From NCBI RefSeq assembly GCF_016916835.1, contig NZ_JAFFIX010000001.1, positions 1 through 64,000 on the forward strand: a stretch of 64,000 nucleotides of DNA, written 5' to 3'. This document shows, in pieces, positions 43,838 to 53,953 of the stretch. Numbering within the stretch: the first letter of the stretch is position 1; each line of letters opens with the position of its first letter. A program made the position numbers and the translations under genes. The notes under the pieces are model-generated. The model did not search any database. It saw only the letters and a program-made list of their open reading frames with translations, and was not told the origin of the DNA. The stretch comes from Actinacidiphila bryophytorum. GTDB lineage: Bacteria; Actinomycetota; Actinomycetes; Streptomycetales; Streptomycetaceae.

Positions 43838-44644
43838 GTGACCGCGGAGACGTCTCAGACACTGGACCGGGGCCTACGGGTCCTGAAACTGCTCGCCGAC
43901 ACCGATCACGGCCTGACCGTGACCGAGTTGGCGGCCAAACTCGGGGTGAACCGGACGGTCGTCTACCGGTTGCTCGCCACCCTGGAGCAGCACTCGCTGG
44001 TCCGCCGCGACCTCGGCGGCCGGGCACGGGTCGGGCTCGGGGTGCTCGGACTCGCCCACCAGGTCCACCCGCTGCTCCGTGAGGCGGCGCTGCCCGCGCT
44101 GCGCTCGCTCGCCGAGGACATCGGCGCGACCGCCCACCTGACCCTGGTCGACGGCAGCGAGGCGCTGGCCGTCGCCGTGGTCGAACCGACGTGGACCGAC
44201 TACCACGTCGCCTACCGCACGGGCTTCCGCCACCCGCTGGACCGGGGTGCGGCGGGCCGGGCGATCCTGGCCGGCCGCGGAATGCAGCCGACGCCGGACG
44301 GCAGCCGCTGGGAGCGCTTCGCGGACGCCCACGACGGCACGGGCGACGACCTCGACGGGCGCGACGGGCGCGAGGGCACCCAGGACGTGCTGGAGGACGA
44401 CGGCCGCTCCACGGTCAGGATCGGCACCGCGTCGGTCGCCACGAGCCTGGCCACCGACCAGGTCCGCTACGTCCTGACCCACGGCGAGCTGGAGGCCGGC
44501 GCGAGCGGCGCCGCAGCCCCGCTGCTCGGGGTGCCGGGAGTGGAGGGCAGCGTCGGTGTGGTGATGCTCGCCGAGGCCGTACCCGAGCGGGTCGGGCCGC
44601 GGGTGGTGGAGGCGGCCACCGAGGTCTCCGACGCACTGCGCTGA
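43838..44644 (+). CDS. IclR-family transcriptional regulator
   Basis: 268 aa; GAGGAGGGGG precedes GTG 43838. The N-terminal winged helix (LDRGLRVLKLLAD...LTVTELAAKLGVNRTVVYRLLATLEQHSLVRRD, given in parts) is followed by an IclR effector domain. The effector domain contains an Asp/Gly-rich insertion (HDGTGDDLDGRDGREGT) that is unusual for the family. The protein probably senses a small acid; target genes are not evident because neighbours are unrelated by function. Confidence 0.88.
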   Translation: MTAETSQTLDRGLRVLKLLADTDHGLTVTELAAKLGVNRTVVYRLLATLEQHSLVRRDLGGRARVGLGVLGLAHQVHPLLREAALPALRSLAEDIGATAHLTLVDGSEALAVAVVEPTWTDYHVAYRTGFRHPLDRGAAGRAILAGRGMQPTPDGSRWERFADAHDGTGDDLDGRDGREGTQDVLEDDGRSTVRIGTASVATSLATDQVRYVLTHGELEAGASGAAAPLLGVPGVEGSVGVVMLAEAVPERVGPRVVEAATEVSDALR

Positions 44645-44702
44645 GCGGGCGGGGGAACCCGCGGTTTCCGGGCGGGGCCGGCGGTGAAATAGGGTCGGGC
44701 GC

Positions 44703-45491
44703 ATGCCTACGCTCTCCCGCCGGTCCCTGACCCTCGCCGTGTGCGCGGCGGTCGTGGCCGCAACCCTGGCCGTGGCCGCCTTCGCGCCGCTGCCGGTGTC
44801 CATCGTCCAGCCGGGGCTGACCGCGAACGTGCTGGGCTCCAACGCGGGCACCCAGGTCATCACGATCAGCGGGACACCGGTGCGCGCCACCAGCGGGCAG
44901 CTGCGCATGGTCACCATCCAGGCGACATCACCCGACACCACCGTGCACTTCATCGACGTGGCCAGGGCCTGGTTCAACACCAAGGAGGCCGCGATGCCGC
45001 GCGACTCGGTGTACCCCAGCGGCGGGTCGGTCAAGGAGATCGAGAAGGCCAACCTCAAGGAGATGACCGACTCGCAGGAGGCGGCCACCACCGCGGCCCT
45101 GAGCCATCTCGGCCTGTCGCCGCAGAAGGTGAAGGTCGACCTGCGGCTCGCCGACGTCGGCGGCCCGAGCGCGGGCCTGCTGTTCACCCTCGGCATCATC
45201 GACAAGATCCAGGGCAACGGCCGCGGCGGCGACCTCACCGGCGGCCGGAACATCGCCGGGACCGGCACCATCGACGGCAAGGGCAACGTCGGCGCGGTCG
45301 GCGGCGTACCGCTCAAGGAGCTGGCGGCACGCAAGGACGGCGCCACCGTCTTCCTGGTGCCGCGCGCCGAGTGCTCCGACGCCACCGCCCAGCTCCCCGG
45401 CGGCCTCCGGCTCATCCCCGTCGAGACCCTCGACGGCGCCCTGGCGGCGCTGTCCGCACTGGACGCGGGCAAGAAGACCCCGACCTGCTGA
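44703..45491 (+). CDS. Membrane-anchored S16 (Lon-type) protease-domain protein
   Basis: 262 aa. One N-terminal membrane helix or signal (LTLAVCAAVVAATLAVAAF) is followed by an extracytoplasmic region and a Lon proteolytic domain: catalytic Ser156 in VGGPSAGLLFTLG and Lys205 in GGVPLKELAA, with GTGTIDGKGNVGAVGG between them. No ATPase domain. It belongs to the secreted YlbL-like group, although a clear PDZ domain is not visible. Probably cleaves exported or membrane proteins. Confidence 0.87.
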   Translation: MPTLSRRSLTLAVCAAVVAATLAVAAFAPLPVSIVQPGLTANVLGSNAGTQVITISGTPVRATSGQLRMVTIQATSPDTTVHFIDVARAWFNTKEAAMPRDSVYPSGGSVKEIEKANLKEMTDSQEAATTAALSHLGLSPQKVKVDLRLADVGGPSAGLLFTLGIIDKIQGNGRGGDLTGGRNIAGTGTIDGKGNVGAVGGVPLKELAARKDGATVFLVPRAECSDATAQLPGGLRLIPVETLDGALAALSALDAGKKTPTC

Positions 45492-45500
45492 CCGCGTCCC

Positions 45501-46769
45501 TCAGGTGCTGCTGGGCGCCGCCACCCGGGGAGCGGGGGCCGCGGGGGTGTCCCAGGAGCGGAAGGCGGGCAGCACCAGCGGGCTCAGCGTGGTCAGCAGG
45601 TAGACCGCGCTGACCGCTGCCATGCCGGTGCGCAGGCCCGCGTACTGCACGACGTAGCCGCCGAGCAGGCCGCCCAGCGGCACCGCGACCAGCACGCCCG
45701 AGGTGACCGCGCCGAAGACCCGGCTGCGCAGCCGCTCGGGCACCAGCCGGACCATCTCGGTGCCGATGATCGGGTTCAGCACCCCGGCGAAGACCCCGGA
45801 CACCGCGCACACCGCGATCAGCGGTGTCAGCCCCGGCAGGAAGGCGGCGACCGCGGACTTGGGGAAGCCGCAGGCCAGGAAGGCGCCGATGAACAGGCCG
45901 CGCTGCGGCAGCCGGTGTCCGAACACCCCGTAGAGCAGCGAACCGGTCAGCGCCGCTGCGGCGAAGGTCCCGGTGACCAGGCCGATGCTCGTCGCACCGC
46001 CCAGGTGCTCGCGCGCGTCCACCGGCAGCATCACCGCCGACCACGCCTGGTCCAGCGCGTTGGTCACCATCACCATCACCACGACGGCCAGCAGCAGCCG
46101 GGCGCCCAGCAGGTAGGCGTACCCCTCGCGCAGCTCCGCCAGGTAGCCGCGGCCCGTGACGGGGGTCCCCGGGCGCTCCGGCGCGGGCTCGCCGCGTACG
46201 CCCAGGCCGATCAGCAGCGCCGACGCCGCGAAGGTGCCCGCGTCCACCAGCAGCGCGTCGGCGGCGCCGGTCAGCGAGATGAGCAGGCCCGCGAGCGGCG
46301 CCCCCAGCATCCTGGCGCCGCGCTGCGCGCTCTCGTACCCGCTCGACGCCCGCGCCACCGTGGTGCCCGCGCGGGCCGCGAGCCGCGGCATCAGCACCTC
46401 GCGGGCGGTCTCGCCGGGTGCGTGGAAGAGCCCGCTGACCGCGACCAGGGCCAGCAGCGACCCGTAGGAGAGCGCGCCGGCCATGTGCAGCACCGGGATC
46501 GCGCCGACCGCGGCCGCGCACACCGCGTCGGACACGACACTGCTGACGGTCTGCCCGAGCCGGTCGATGAGCGGCCCGCCGAGCAGCGCGGCCAGCACGA
46601 TCGGCAGGGTCGCGGCGAAGGCGACCAGCCCGGCCCTGGCAGGGCTGCCGGTGGTCTGCAGGACGAACCAGGGCACGGCGACGGCGGTGAGCATGTTGCC
46701 CGTGACGGATATGACGTTGGCGGCCAGCAGGACCGCCAGCGGGCGGCGGTCGCGTGCGGTGTCGGACAT
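45501..46769 (-). CDS. MFS exporter (EntS/MFS_3-like), second gene of an ArsR-regulated operon
   Basis: 422 aa from ATG 46769 (GGGGGGAAACC upstream). Twelve helices; LLAANVISVTGNMLTAVAVPWFVLQTTGSP opens the protein, and GPLIDRLG with APLAGLLISLTGAA fits the MFS_3 group of drug or siderophore exporters. It lies 43 bases downstream of the ArsR-type regulator on the same strand, so it is probably the regulated efflux pump. Substrate unknown. Confidence 0.87.
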   Translation of the reverse strand: MSDTARDRRPLAVLLAANVISVTGNMLTAVAVPWFVLQTTGSPARAGLVAFAATLPIVLAALLGGPLIDRLGQTVSSVVSDAVCAAAVGAIPVLHMAGALSYGSLLALVAVSGLFHAPGETAREVLMPRLAARAGTTVARASSGYESAQRGARMLGAPLAGLLISLTGAADALLVDAGTFAASALLIGLGVRGEPAPERPGTPVTGRGYLAELREGYAYLLGARLLLAVVVMVMVTNALDQAWSAVMLPVDAREHLGGATSIGLVTGTFAAAALTGSLLYGVFGHRLPQRGLFIGAFLACGFPKSAVAAFLPGLTPLIAVCAVSGVFAGVLNPIIGTEMVRLVPERLRSRVFGAVTSGVLVAVPLGGLLGGYVVQYAGLRTGMAAVSAVYLLTTLSPLVLPAFRSWDTPAAPAPRVAAPSST

Positions 46770-46812
46770 GGTTTCCCCCCGTGGGAAGTCGTGCGGGCGG
46801 CGGCGTGCGGGA

Positions 46813-47445
46813 TCAGTCCGCGCGGCGCGGGAAGGCGTGCAGGTGGATGCGGACCCGGGCGGCGGAGTCGGTGGGCTCCGGCAGCCGGTCCCGGTAGGAC
46901 TGGATGAGTTCGTGCACCCGCCGGTCCAGTTCCCGGGCCAGCTCAGGGGTCAGCCGGATGGTGAAGTCGCTCATGTCCCAGGCGCTCTGCCACTCCTGCG
47001 GCCACTCGTGCATGGTGCCGAGCCAGGTGGCGACCTGTTCCGCGTGCGCCGCCGCGTGCTCGTAGAGGAAGGCGGTGAGCGCGCCGCGCACCTCGGGGTC
47101 GGGGTGCCGCAGGAACTCCTCCATGCTGTCCACCCGGCTGCCCCGGTGCACCGACTTCCACCAGCGCTCGCGGCCGGTGCCGCGCTCGGGGTCGTCGGTG
47201 ACGAAGCCGTAGGCGGCGAGCTGGCGCAGGTGGTAGCTGGTGGCGCCGCTGGACTCGCCGAGCCGGGCGGCCAGGCCCGAGGCGGTGGCGGGGCCGTCCT
47301 CGCGCAGCGCGGCCAGCAGCCGCATTCGCAGCGGGTGCGCCAGGCCTCGCAGGGTGCGCGGGTCGAGCGGTGTGACGTCGGGGACGTCCGGTACGTCGGG
47401 TGCGTCCGGGTCGTCGGTGGGATTCTCGGGCTTCTTGTCGGGCAC
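46813..47445 (-). CDS. ArsR-type winged-helix regulator
   Basis: 210 aa. An acidic N-terminal tail (DDPDAPDVPDVPDVTPLD) is followed by a winged helix: LRGLAHPLRMRLLAALREDGPATASGLAARLGESSGATSYHLRQLAAYGFV. The C-terminal ~120 residues (WKSVHRGSR...EFLRHPDPEVRGALTAFLYEH) form a helical sensing domain without an obvious metal-site Cys pair. It belongs to the helix_turn_helix ArsR-like proteins that sense organic ligands. A long inverted repeat 12 bases upstream of its start is the likely autoregulatory site, which would also control the exporter downstream. Confidence 0.88.
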   Translation of the reverse strand: MPDKKPENPTDDPDAPDVPDVPDVTPLDPRTLRGLAHPLRMRLLAALREDGPATASGLAARLGESSGATSYHLRQLAAYGFVTDDPERGTGRERWWKSVHRGSRVDSMEEFLRHPDPEVRGALTAFLYEHAAAHAEQVATWLGTMHEWPQEWQSAWDMSDFTIRLTPELARELDRRVHELIQSYRDRLPEPTDSAARVRIHLHAFPRRAD

Positions 47446-47456
47446 GGTTGCAGCCT

Positions 47457-47510
47457 ATGAATGCAAAGCTTCCTTTGCAACGGTTTTTGCAAAGGAAGCT
47501 TTGCATTCAT
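47457..47510. promoter_or_regulatory. 54-bp inverted repeat operator of the ArsR-MFS operon
   Basis: Perfect 24-bp arms (47457-47480 and 47487-47510) separated by CGGTTT. Each arm also contains its own dyad TGCAAAG-CTTC-CTTTGCA, so two adjacent operator-like sites are present. Much more A/T-rich than the genome. It lies between the end of the Lrp gene and the ArsR start. Confidence 0.8.
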
Positions 47511-47524
47511 GGCGGTGGGCGGAT

Positions 47525-48019
47525 TCAGACGTCGCGCGCGGCCTGCTCCACGAGCGGGATGATCCGCAGCGGCACCGGGTTCTCCATCACGATCGCGGTC
47601 GCCGCCCGCACGATCCCCTCGAAGCCCACCACCTTGTCGATCACCCGCTGCAGGTCCGCGTTCGATCTGGCCACCAGGCGGCACAGCATGTCGCCCTCAC
47701 CGGTCGTGGTGTGCAGCTCCAGCACCTCCGGCACCGACGCCAGATGGGCGCGGACGTCCGCGCCCAGGCCCTGCTTGATCTCCAGCGTCGCGAACGCCGT
47801 CACCGGGTAGCCCAGCGCCGCCGGGTCCACCTGCGGCCCGAAACCGCGGATCACCCCCTGCGCCCGCAGCCGGTCCAGCCGGGCCTGCACCGTGCCGCGC
47901 GCCACCCCCAGCCGGCGCGACGCCTCCAGGACGCCTATCCGCGGTTCCCGGTCCAGCAGAGTGATCAGCCGCCCGTCCAGCGCGTCGATGCCCATCCCCG
48001 CCCGCCCGCCCTTCACCAT
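47525..48019 (-). CDS. Lrp/AsnC-family regulator, likely controlling hppD
   Basis: 164 aa from ATG 48019 (AGGA five bases upstream; ATG 48025 and ATG 47995 are alternatives). The N-terminal HTH (IDALDGRLITLLDREPRIGVLEASRRLGVARGTVQ in parts) precedes a RAM/AsnC ligand-binding domain (FATLEIKQGLG...VPEVLELHTTTGEGDMLCRLVA). It is divergently placed with hppD, so it may sense tyrosine or a related amino acid and control tyrosine catabolism. A dyad between the two genes fits its binding site. Confidence 0.9.
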   Translation of the reverse strand: MVKGGRAGMGIDALDGRLITLLDREPRIGVLEASRRLGVARGTVQARLDRLRAQGVIRGFGPQVDPAALGYPVTAFATLEIKQGLGADVRAHLASVPEVLELHTTTGEGDMLCRLVARSNADLQRVIDKVVGFEGIVRAATAIVMENPVPLRIIPLVEQAARDV

Positions 48020-48039
48020 GGTCATCCTGCACAGATTGA

Positions 48040-49251
<1,212 letters not shown>

Positions 49252-49602
49252 CCCCGGGCCTGGGGCTTCCCCTCTGCAGGGGGGTGCCCGCCGCGTCGGG
49301 CGGCGCTTTTAGGGCGCCCCTGCGGCGGGGCCGAGCCATCAGGGGCGCGGGGAACTGCGCGCTCAGCCCCCACCGGGGGCGCGGGTCGTCACCGGCCCGA
49401 AGGGGCTGTTCGGTCCGTGCCGGACCACCGGCCGCGAGCGAAGCGAGATGGGGGCACCCCCAGGCAAAGCCCTGGGGGAGGGCTGGTCCCGCCGTTCCCC
49501 GCGCCCCTGTGTGCTCGGCCCCGCCGAAGAGGCACCCACGCGGCGCCAGGCGCGGCCCCGCGCCCCTGGTGGGGGCACCCGGGAGGGTGCCAAGGTGGGG
49601 GG
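49252..49602. repeat. Intergenic repeat mosaic 6 (no gene)
   Basis: Core GGGGCGCGGGGAACTGCGCG at 49341-49360, GCGGGTCGTCACCGGCCCGAAGGGGC and GGTCCGTGCCGGACCACCGGCC (49381-49433), then the GGGGGCACCCCCAGGCAAAGCCCTGGGGG block (49450-49478) and TCCCGCCGTTCCCCGCGCCCCT (49487-49508). No credible ORF. Confidence 0.78.
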
Positions 49603-50970
49603 ATGGGTGATGTGGTGGAGATGTTGGGGGCGGGGCTGGCCCCGGGGGTCGTGGTGACCGACCCGGAGGTCATGGCGGCCTACGCCAGGGACATGGCGAG
49701 CTTCTCCGCGGTCGGCGACCCCCTCGCCGTCGTGATGCCGCGGACCGTCGAGGACGTGCAGCACGTCATGCGGACCGCGACGGCCGCGCGCGTGCCGGTC
49801 GTGCCGCAGGGCGCGCGGACCGGCCTGTCCGGCGGCGCCAACGCCGTGGACGGCTGCATCGTGCTGTCGCTGGCGAAGATGGACCGCATCCTGGAGATCG
49901 ACCCGGTGGACCGTGTCGCCGTGGTCGAGCCGGGGGTCGTCAACGCGGTGCTGTCCCGCGCGGTCGCCGAGCGCGGGCTGTACTACCCGCCGGACCCGTC
50001 GAGCTGGGAGCAGTGCACCATCGGCGGCAACATCGGCACCGGCGCCGGCGGCCTGTGCTGCGTCAAGTACGGCGTCACCGCCGAGTACGTGCTCGGCCTG
50101 GACGTCGTGCTGGCCGACGGCCGGCTGCTGAGCACGGGGCGGCGTACGGCCAAGGGCGTGGCCGGCTACGACCTGACGCGGCTGTTCGTGGGCTCCGAGG
50201 GCACCCTGGGCGTCGTGGTGAAGGCGGTCGTCGCGCTGCGGCCCGCCCCGCCGCAACAGCTGGCGCTGGTCGCCGAGTTCCCCTCCGCGTCCGCCGCGTG
50301 CGCGGCGATCTGCACGATCATGGAGCGCGGCCACGTACCGTCGCTGCTGGAGCTGATGGACGGCACCACCATCCGCGCGGTCAACGCGATGGCGCAGATG
50401 GGCCTGCCCGAGTCGACCGAGGCGCTGCTGCTTGCCGCCTTCGACACCCCCGACCCCGCGGCCGACCTGGCCGCGCTCGGCGAGCTGTGCACCGCGGCCG
50501 GGGCCACCGAGGTGGTGCCCGCGCAGGACGCGGCGGAGTCGGAGATGCTGCTGCAGGCCCGGCGGCTGTCGCTGACCGCACTGGAGCGGGTGTCGACCGC
50601 CACGATGATCGACGACGTGTGCGTTCCGCGCGGGCGGCTCGGCGAGATGCTCGACGGGGTCGCGGCGATCGCGGCCGAGTACGACCTGACCATCGGGGTG
50701 TGCGCGCACGCGGGGGACGGCAACACCCATCCCGTGGTGTGCTTCGACGCGCACGACCCCGACGAGTCCCGGCGGGCCAGGGAGTCCTTCGACGCGATCA
50801 TGGCACTCGGCCTGGAGCTGGGCGGCACGATCACCGGCGAGCACGGCGTGGGACTGCTCAAGAAGGACTGGCTGGCGCGTGAACTCGGCCCCACCGCCCT
50901 GGAGTTGCAGCGCGGCGTGAAGGCCGTCTTCGACCCGCTCGGGCTGCTGAACCCGGGCAAGGTGTTCTGA
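49603..50970 (+). CDS. FAD-linked oxidase of the glycolate oxidase/D-lactate dehydrogenase type (GlcD-like)
   Basis: 455 aa from ATG 49603. PCMH-type FAD domain: VVMPRTVEDVQHVMRTA, VVPQGARTGLSGGANAVDG (diphosphate loop), TIGGNIGTGAGGLCCVKYG and GYDLTRLFVGSEGTLGVV. The C-terminal FAD-oxidase domain ends GTITGEHGVGLLKKDWLARELG...FDPLGLLNPGKVF, with the catalytic-type HAGDGNTHP motif. It oxidises a 2-hydroxy acid. The exact substrate (glycolate, D-lactate) cannot be told. Ribosome site AAGG/GGGG. Confidence 0.9.
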   Translation: MGDVVEMLGAGLAPGVVVTDPEVMAAYARDMASFSAVGDPLAVVMPRTVEDVQHVMRTATAARVPVVPQGARTGLSGGANAVDGCIVLSLAKMDRILEIDPVDRVAVVEPGVVNAVLSRAVAERGLYYPPDPSSWEQCTIGGNIGTGAGGLCCVKYGVTAEYVLGLDVVLADGRLLSTGRRTAKGVAGYDLTRLFVGSEGTLGVVVKAVVALRPAPPQQLALVAEFPSASAACAAICTIMERGHVPSLLELMDGTTIRAVNAMAQMGLPESTEALLLAAFDTPDPAADLAALGELCTAAGATEVVPAQDAAESEMLLQARRLSLTALERVSTATMIDDVCVPRGRLGEMLDGVAAIAAEYDLTIGVCAHAGDGNTHPVVCFDAHDPDESRRARESFDAIMALGLELGGTITGEHGVGLLKKDWLARELGPTALELQRGVKAVFDPLGLLNPGKVF

Positions 50971-50985
50971 CCGCCGCAGCGGCGG

Positions 50986-51462
50986 CTACGCACTGGCGTC
51001 CGGGGTGTCCTGCCCGGGCGCGGGCTTGCCCAGCCACAGCTCGTCGCCCGCCGCGGGCGCCAGCAGCCGGCTCAGCCCGTCGTCCATGCCCAGCTGCTCG
51101 TGCTCGCTGCCCGGCGGCACCACCCGCAGGGTGCGCTCCAGCCAGGCCGCGACCGGCGAGCACGGCGCTTCCAGCAGCGCCTCGCCGTCGGGTGAGCTGA
51201 GCGCCATGCACAGCACGCTGCGGCCGCCCACCTTCGTCGGCCAGATCCGCACGTCGCCGTGCCCGCACGGTCTGAACACCCCTTCCACGATCAGCTCCCG
51301 GGCGAACGTCCAGTTCACCGGCGCGTCGGAGCCCACGTGGAAGGTCACGTGCACGGCGAACGGGTCGTCCGCGCGGTAGACCAGCTTCGCGGGTACGGGG
51401 ATGCTGCGTTCGGGCGACAGCACCAACTGCATTTCGAGTTCGCGTTCCACCACGGTCTGCAT
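50986..51462 (-). CDS. ssgG: SsgA-like sporulation/cell division protein (SsgG type)
   Basis: 158 aa from ATG 51462. SALP family: VERELEMQLVLSPERSIPVPAKLVYRADDPFAVHVTFHVG and WTFARELIVEGVFRPCGHGDVRIWP, with the long C-terminal extension (GSEHEQLGMDDGLSRLLAPAAGDELWLGKP). SALPs steer septum placement and wall remodelling during sporulation of streptomycetes. Position near hppD, as I recall for S. coelicolor ssgG, supports the SsgG assignment. The family itself is restricted to morphologically complex actinomycetes. Confidence 0.85.
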   Translation of the reverse strand: MQTVVERELEMQLVLSPERSIPVPAKLVYRADDPFAVHVTFHVGSDAPVNWTFARELIVEGVFRPCGHGDVRIWPTKVGGRSVLCMALSSPDGEALLEAPCSPVAAWLERTLRVVPPGSEHEQLGMDDGLSRLLAPAAGDELWLGKPAPGQDTPDASA

Positions 51463-51729
51463 CGAGTCGACGTCCTTTCCTTGGCGCGGCGGCCCCTCGT
51501 TGCGGGTTTCGCGATCGGGGCCTGCACCTGGAGAGAGCGCGTGCCTCTCCCACCATTACGCGGCTTCGCGGGATTGGGTTCAAATTTCCCGAAGAGGGGG
51601 CGCACGGGCGGAGGGGAGGGTAAGGACGTGGGGGAGAGTGGTGTGCGGCGGCGCGGTCCCGCCGGGTCCGCCGGTCTGGTATTCCTGGACGCTGCACCCC
51701 CGGCCGAGCAGATACGGAACCTGTGAACC

Positions 51730-52851
51730 ATGAGCGCACCTCCTTCTGGCTCCTCCGGTTCTTCGTCGTCCGCGTCCCCGGCGCCGGGCTACTACCCGGA
51801 CCCGTCGATCCCGAACTACATCCGCTACTGGAACGGCTCCGCCTGGGTGCCCGGCACAAGCCGACCCGCGCCCGAGGGCGTGCAGACCGCGCCAGCGCAG
51901 GCGGTGGACGAGTCGGGGCCGATGTTCCTGGACGCCGATCCCGGTGCGCCCGCCGCGGTGCAGGGCGTCCCGGAGGTGCCGGCCCCCGCGCCGGCCCCCG
52001 CGCCGTCGCCGGCCCCCGCGCCTGCCCCCGCGCCGCCGCCGGCCGTGGAGGCGCCGCCCGTGTGGCCCGCGCCCGCCCAGGCCGGCAGTGACCTGCCGCC
52101 GATCTCCTGGGGTGCGCCCCCCGAGGCCGGGCAGCGCTCCGCGCCGTACCAGCAGCCTCGGATCACCCCGCAGCCGGCGCCCCCGCCGGTGCCGTCCTGG
52201 ACCCAGCCCGCGCCGCACGGCGAGCCGCCCGCGCCCGCCCCCGTGCCCCCGCAGTCCGGGCCGCCGCAGCCCGCGCCCTGGGCCGAGCAGGTGCACGAGC
52301 TGGCCCGCGAGGGCGTCACGCCCTGGCGCCCGGTCGCCGACGACCCCTTCGGCAGCGCCCGGGCGCAGGACCGGCCCGGCGGGCTGCTGCGGCGGTTCGC
52401 CGCGCGGGTCGTGGACACCGTCGTCTTCGCCGCGGTCACCGGCGCGGCGGCGCTGCCGCTGGGGTCGGCCGCCTACCACCACGCCAAGGACAAGGTGGAC
52501 GCGGCGAAGCTGACCGGGGAGACGGTCAAGGTGTGGCTGCTCGACGCCACGACGGGACTCGAACTGGGTGCCGTGCTTCTGGTGGCCGTCGTCGCCGGCG
52601 TGCTCCTTGAGGTGCTGCCCACCGCCAAGTGGGGGCGCACGCTCGGCAAGAAGCTGACCGGGCTCAAGGTCCTCGACATCGAGGCCCAGCAGCCCCCCGG
52701 CTTCGCCGCGAGCCTGCGCCGGTGGCTCCTGCGCTCGGTCCTCAACCTGCTGGCCGTCGGCCTGATCGGGGTGGCCTGGGCCGCCTTCGACCGGCCGTGG
52801 CGCCAGGGCTGGCACGACAAGGCCGCACGCACCTTCGTCGCGGCGACCTGA
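51730..52851 (+). CDS. RDD-family membrane protein with DUF2510 head and Pro/Ala-rich linker
   Basis: 373 aa from ATG 51730 (weak ribosome site). The N-terminal DUF2510 motif (PGYYPDPSIPNYIRYWNGSAW) is followed by a long Pro/Ala linker (PAPAPAPAPSPAPAPAPAPP in part). The C-terminal RDD domain has three membrane segments: RRFAARVVDTVVFAAVTGAAALPLG, LGAVLLVAVVAGVLLEVLP...TLGKKLTGLKV, and LLRSVLNLLAVGLIGVAWAAFDRPWRQGWHDKAA. Function unknown; such proteins are abundant in Streptomyces envelopes. Divergent from ssgG. Confidence 0.85.
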   Translation: MSAPPSGSSGSSSSASPAPGYYPDPSIPNYIRYWNGSAWVPGTSRPAPEGVQTAPAQAVDESGPMFLDADPGAPAAVQGVPEVPAPAPAPAPSPAPAPAPAPPPAVEAPPVWPAPAQAGSDLPPISWGAPPEAGQRSAPYQQPRITPQPAPPPVPSWTQPAPHGEPPAPAPVPPQSGPPQPAPWAEQVHELAREGVTPWRPVADDPFGSARAQDRPGGLLRRFAARVVDTVVFAAVTGAAALPLGSAAYHHAKDKVDAAKLTGETVKVWLLDATTGLELGAVLLVAVVAGVLLEVLPTAKWGRTLGKKLTGLKVLDIEAQQPPGFAASLRRWLLRSVLNLLAVGLIGVAWAAFDRPWRQGWHDKAARTFVAAT

Positions 52852-53378
52852 CCTCGCCCTTGCGTCTGGCCGCCCCCTCCACCGGCCCCGGTGGCTCGGG
52901 CGGTTCCCCTTCCGCAAGGGGGTGCGTTTCCGCGGCCGCGGGCTGGGGGTGCCTCTGCGTCGGGCGGTGTCTTCCGCGGGCAGCGGTGGCTTGGGCGGTT
53001 CCCCTTGTGCAGGGGGGCAACCATCAGGGGCGCGGGGAACTGCGCGCTCAGCCCTCCCCCAGGGCTTTGCCTGGGGGTGCCCCCACTAGCTTCGCTCGCC
53101 GGCCGGTGGTCCGGTACGGACCGAAGAGCCCCTTTGGGTCGGTGACGACCCGCGCGCCGGTGGTGGGCTGGTCGCGCAGTTCCCCGCGCCCCTGAAAAGC
53201 ACCGCCCTACGCAGAGGCACCCCCTCAGCCCCCGCGGCCAGCCGATGGCTCGGCCCCGCCGCAGATTAGGTGCAGCCCCGCGCCCCTGGGGGTTGGCCCC
53301 TTACCGAAAGGGGGGTCGGGTCGCCCGGATGGACAGGGGTGGGGGGCGCTCGGGTCGTGGGGGGGATTAGCTCGGGGT
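52852..53378. repeat. Intergenic repeat mosaic 7 (no gene)
   Basis: Carries GGTGGCTCGGGCGGTTCCCCTT and a second version (52890-52915 and 52985-53006), GGGGCGCGGGGAACTGCGCG (53029-53048), and CCCCCAGGGCTTTGCCTGGGGGTGCCCCC (53056-53084). A long inverted unit follows at 53100-53170 that matches the GGACCACCGGCC module of other mosaics, then GTCGCGCAGTTCCCCGCGCCCCTGAAAA (53171-53198). No credible ORF. Confidence 0.78.
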
Positions 53379-53936
53379 ATGACCAGTGATCAGACGCCGC
53401 CCCCCGGGAACCCGTACGGGTCTCCGCCGCCTCCGCCGGCCGGGGGGAATCCGTACGACCCGGGCTTCGGCGGCGGAGGCGGCGGACAGGACCCGCTGGC
53501 GGGGATGCCGCCGCTTGCCGCCCCGGGCAAGCGCGTGCTGGCCCGGATCATCGACCTGGTCATCGTGCTGGTCCCGGCGGGCCTGCTGGACTGGGCGGCG
53601 GGCGGGGTCAACGGCAACGACTTCAGCTACGGCCGGTCGGCCATCGGCGGCGTGTTCACGGCCGCGCTGGGCTTCCTCTACGAGTGGTGGATGACGCAGT
53701 CCACCGGCCAGACGGTGGGCAAGAAGCTGATGGGCCTGCGGGCGGCGATGCTGTCGGACGGCAGTGTGCCGCCGCAGAACGCCGCCGCGGCGCGGGCCGC
53801 GATCCTGTGGGTCCCGGCCTTCTGCTGCAGCTGCTTCTGGTTCCTGATCATCGGGATCACCGTGGCGTTCGACAAGCCGTACAAGCAGGGGCTGCACGAG
53901 AAGGCGGCCAGGACCGTGGTCGTGACCGCCGTCTGA
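53379..53936 (+). CDS. RDD-family membrane protein
   Basis: 185 aa from ATG 53379. A Pro/Gly-rich N-terminus (PPPGNPYGSPPPPPAGGNPYD) precedes an RDD domain: KRVLARIIDLVIVLVPAGLLDW, FTAALGFLYEWWMTQSTGQTVGKKLMGLR, and AAILWVPAFCCSCFWFLIIGITVAFDKPYKQGLHEKAA. Second RDD gene in the same stretch, separated from the first by a repeat mosaic. Function unknown. Confidence 0.87.
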   Translation: MTSDQTPPPGNPYGSPPPPPAGGNPYDPGFGGGGGGQDPLAGMPPLAAPGKRVLARIIDLVIVLVPAGLLDWAAGGVNGNDFSYGRSAIGGVFTAALGFLYEWWMTQSTGQTVGKKLMGLRAAMLSDGSVPPQNAAAARAAILWVPAFCCSCFWFLIIGITVAFDKPYKQGLHEKAARTVVVTAV

Positions 53937-53953
53937 TGGCCCGCACCGGGGCG

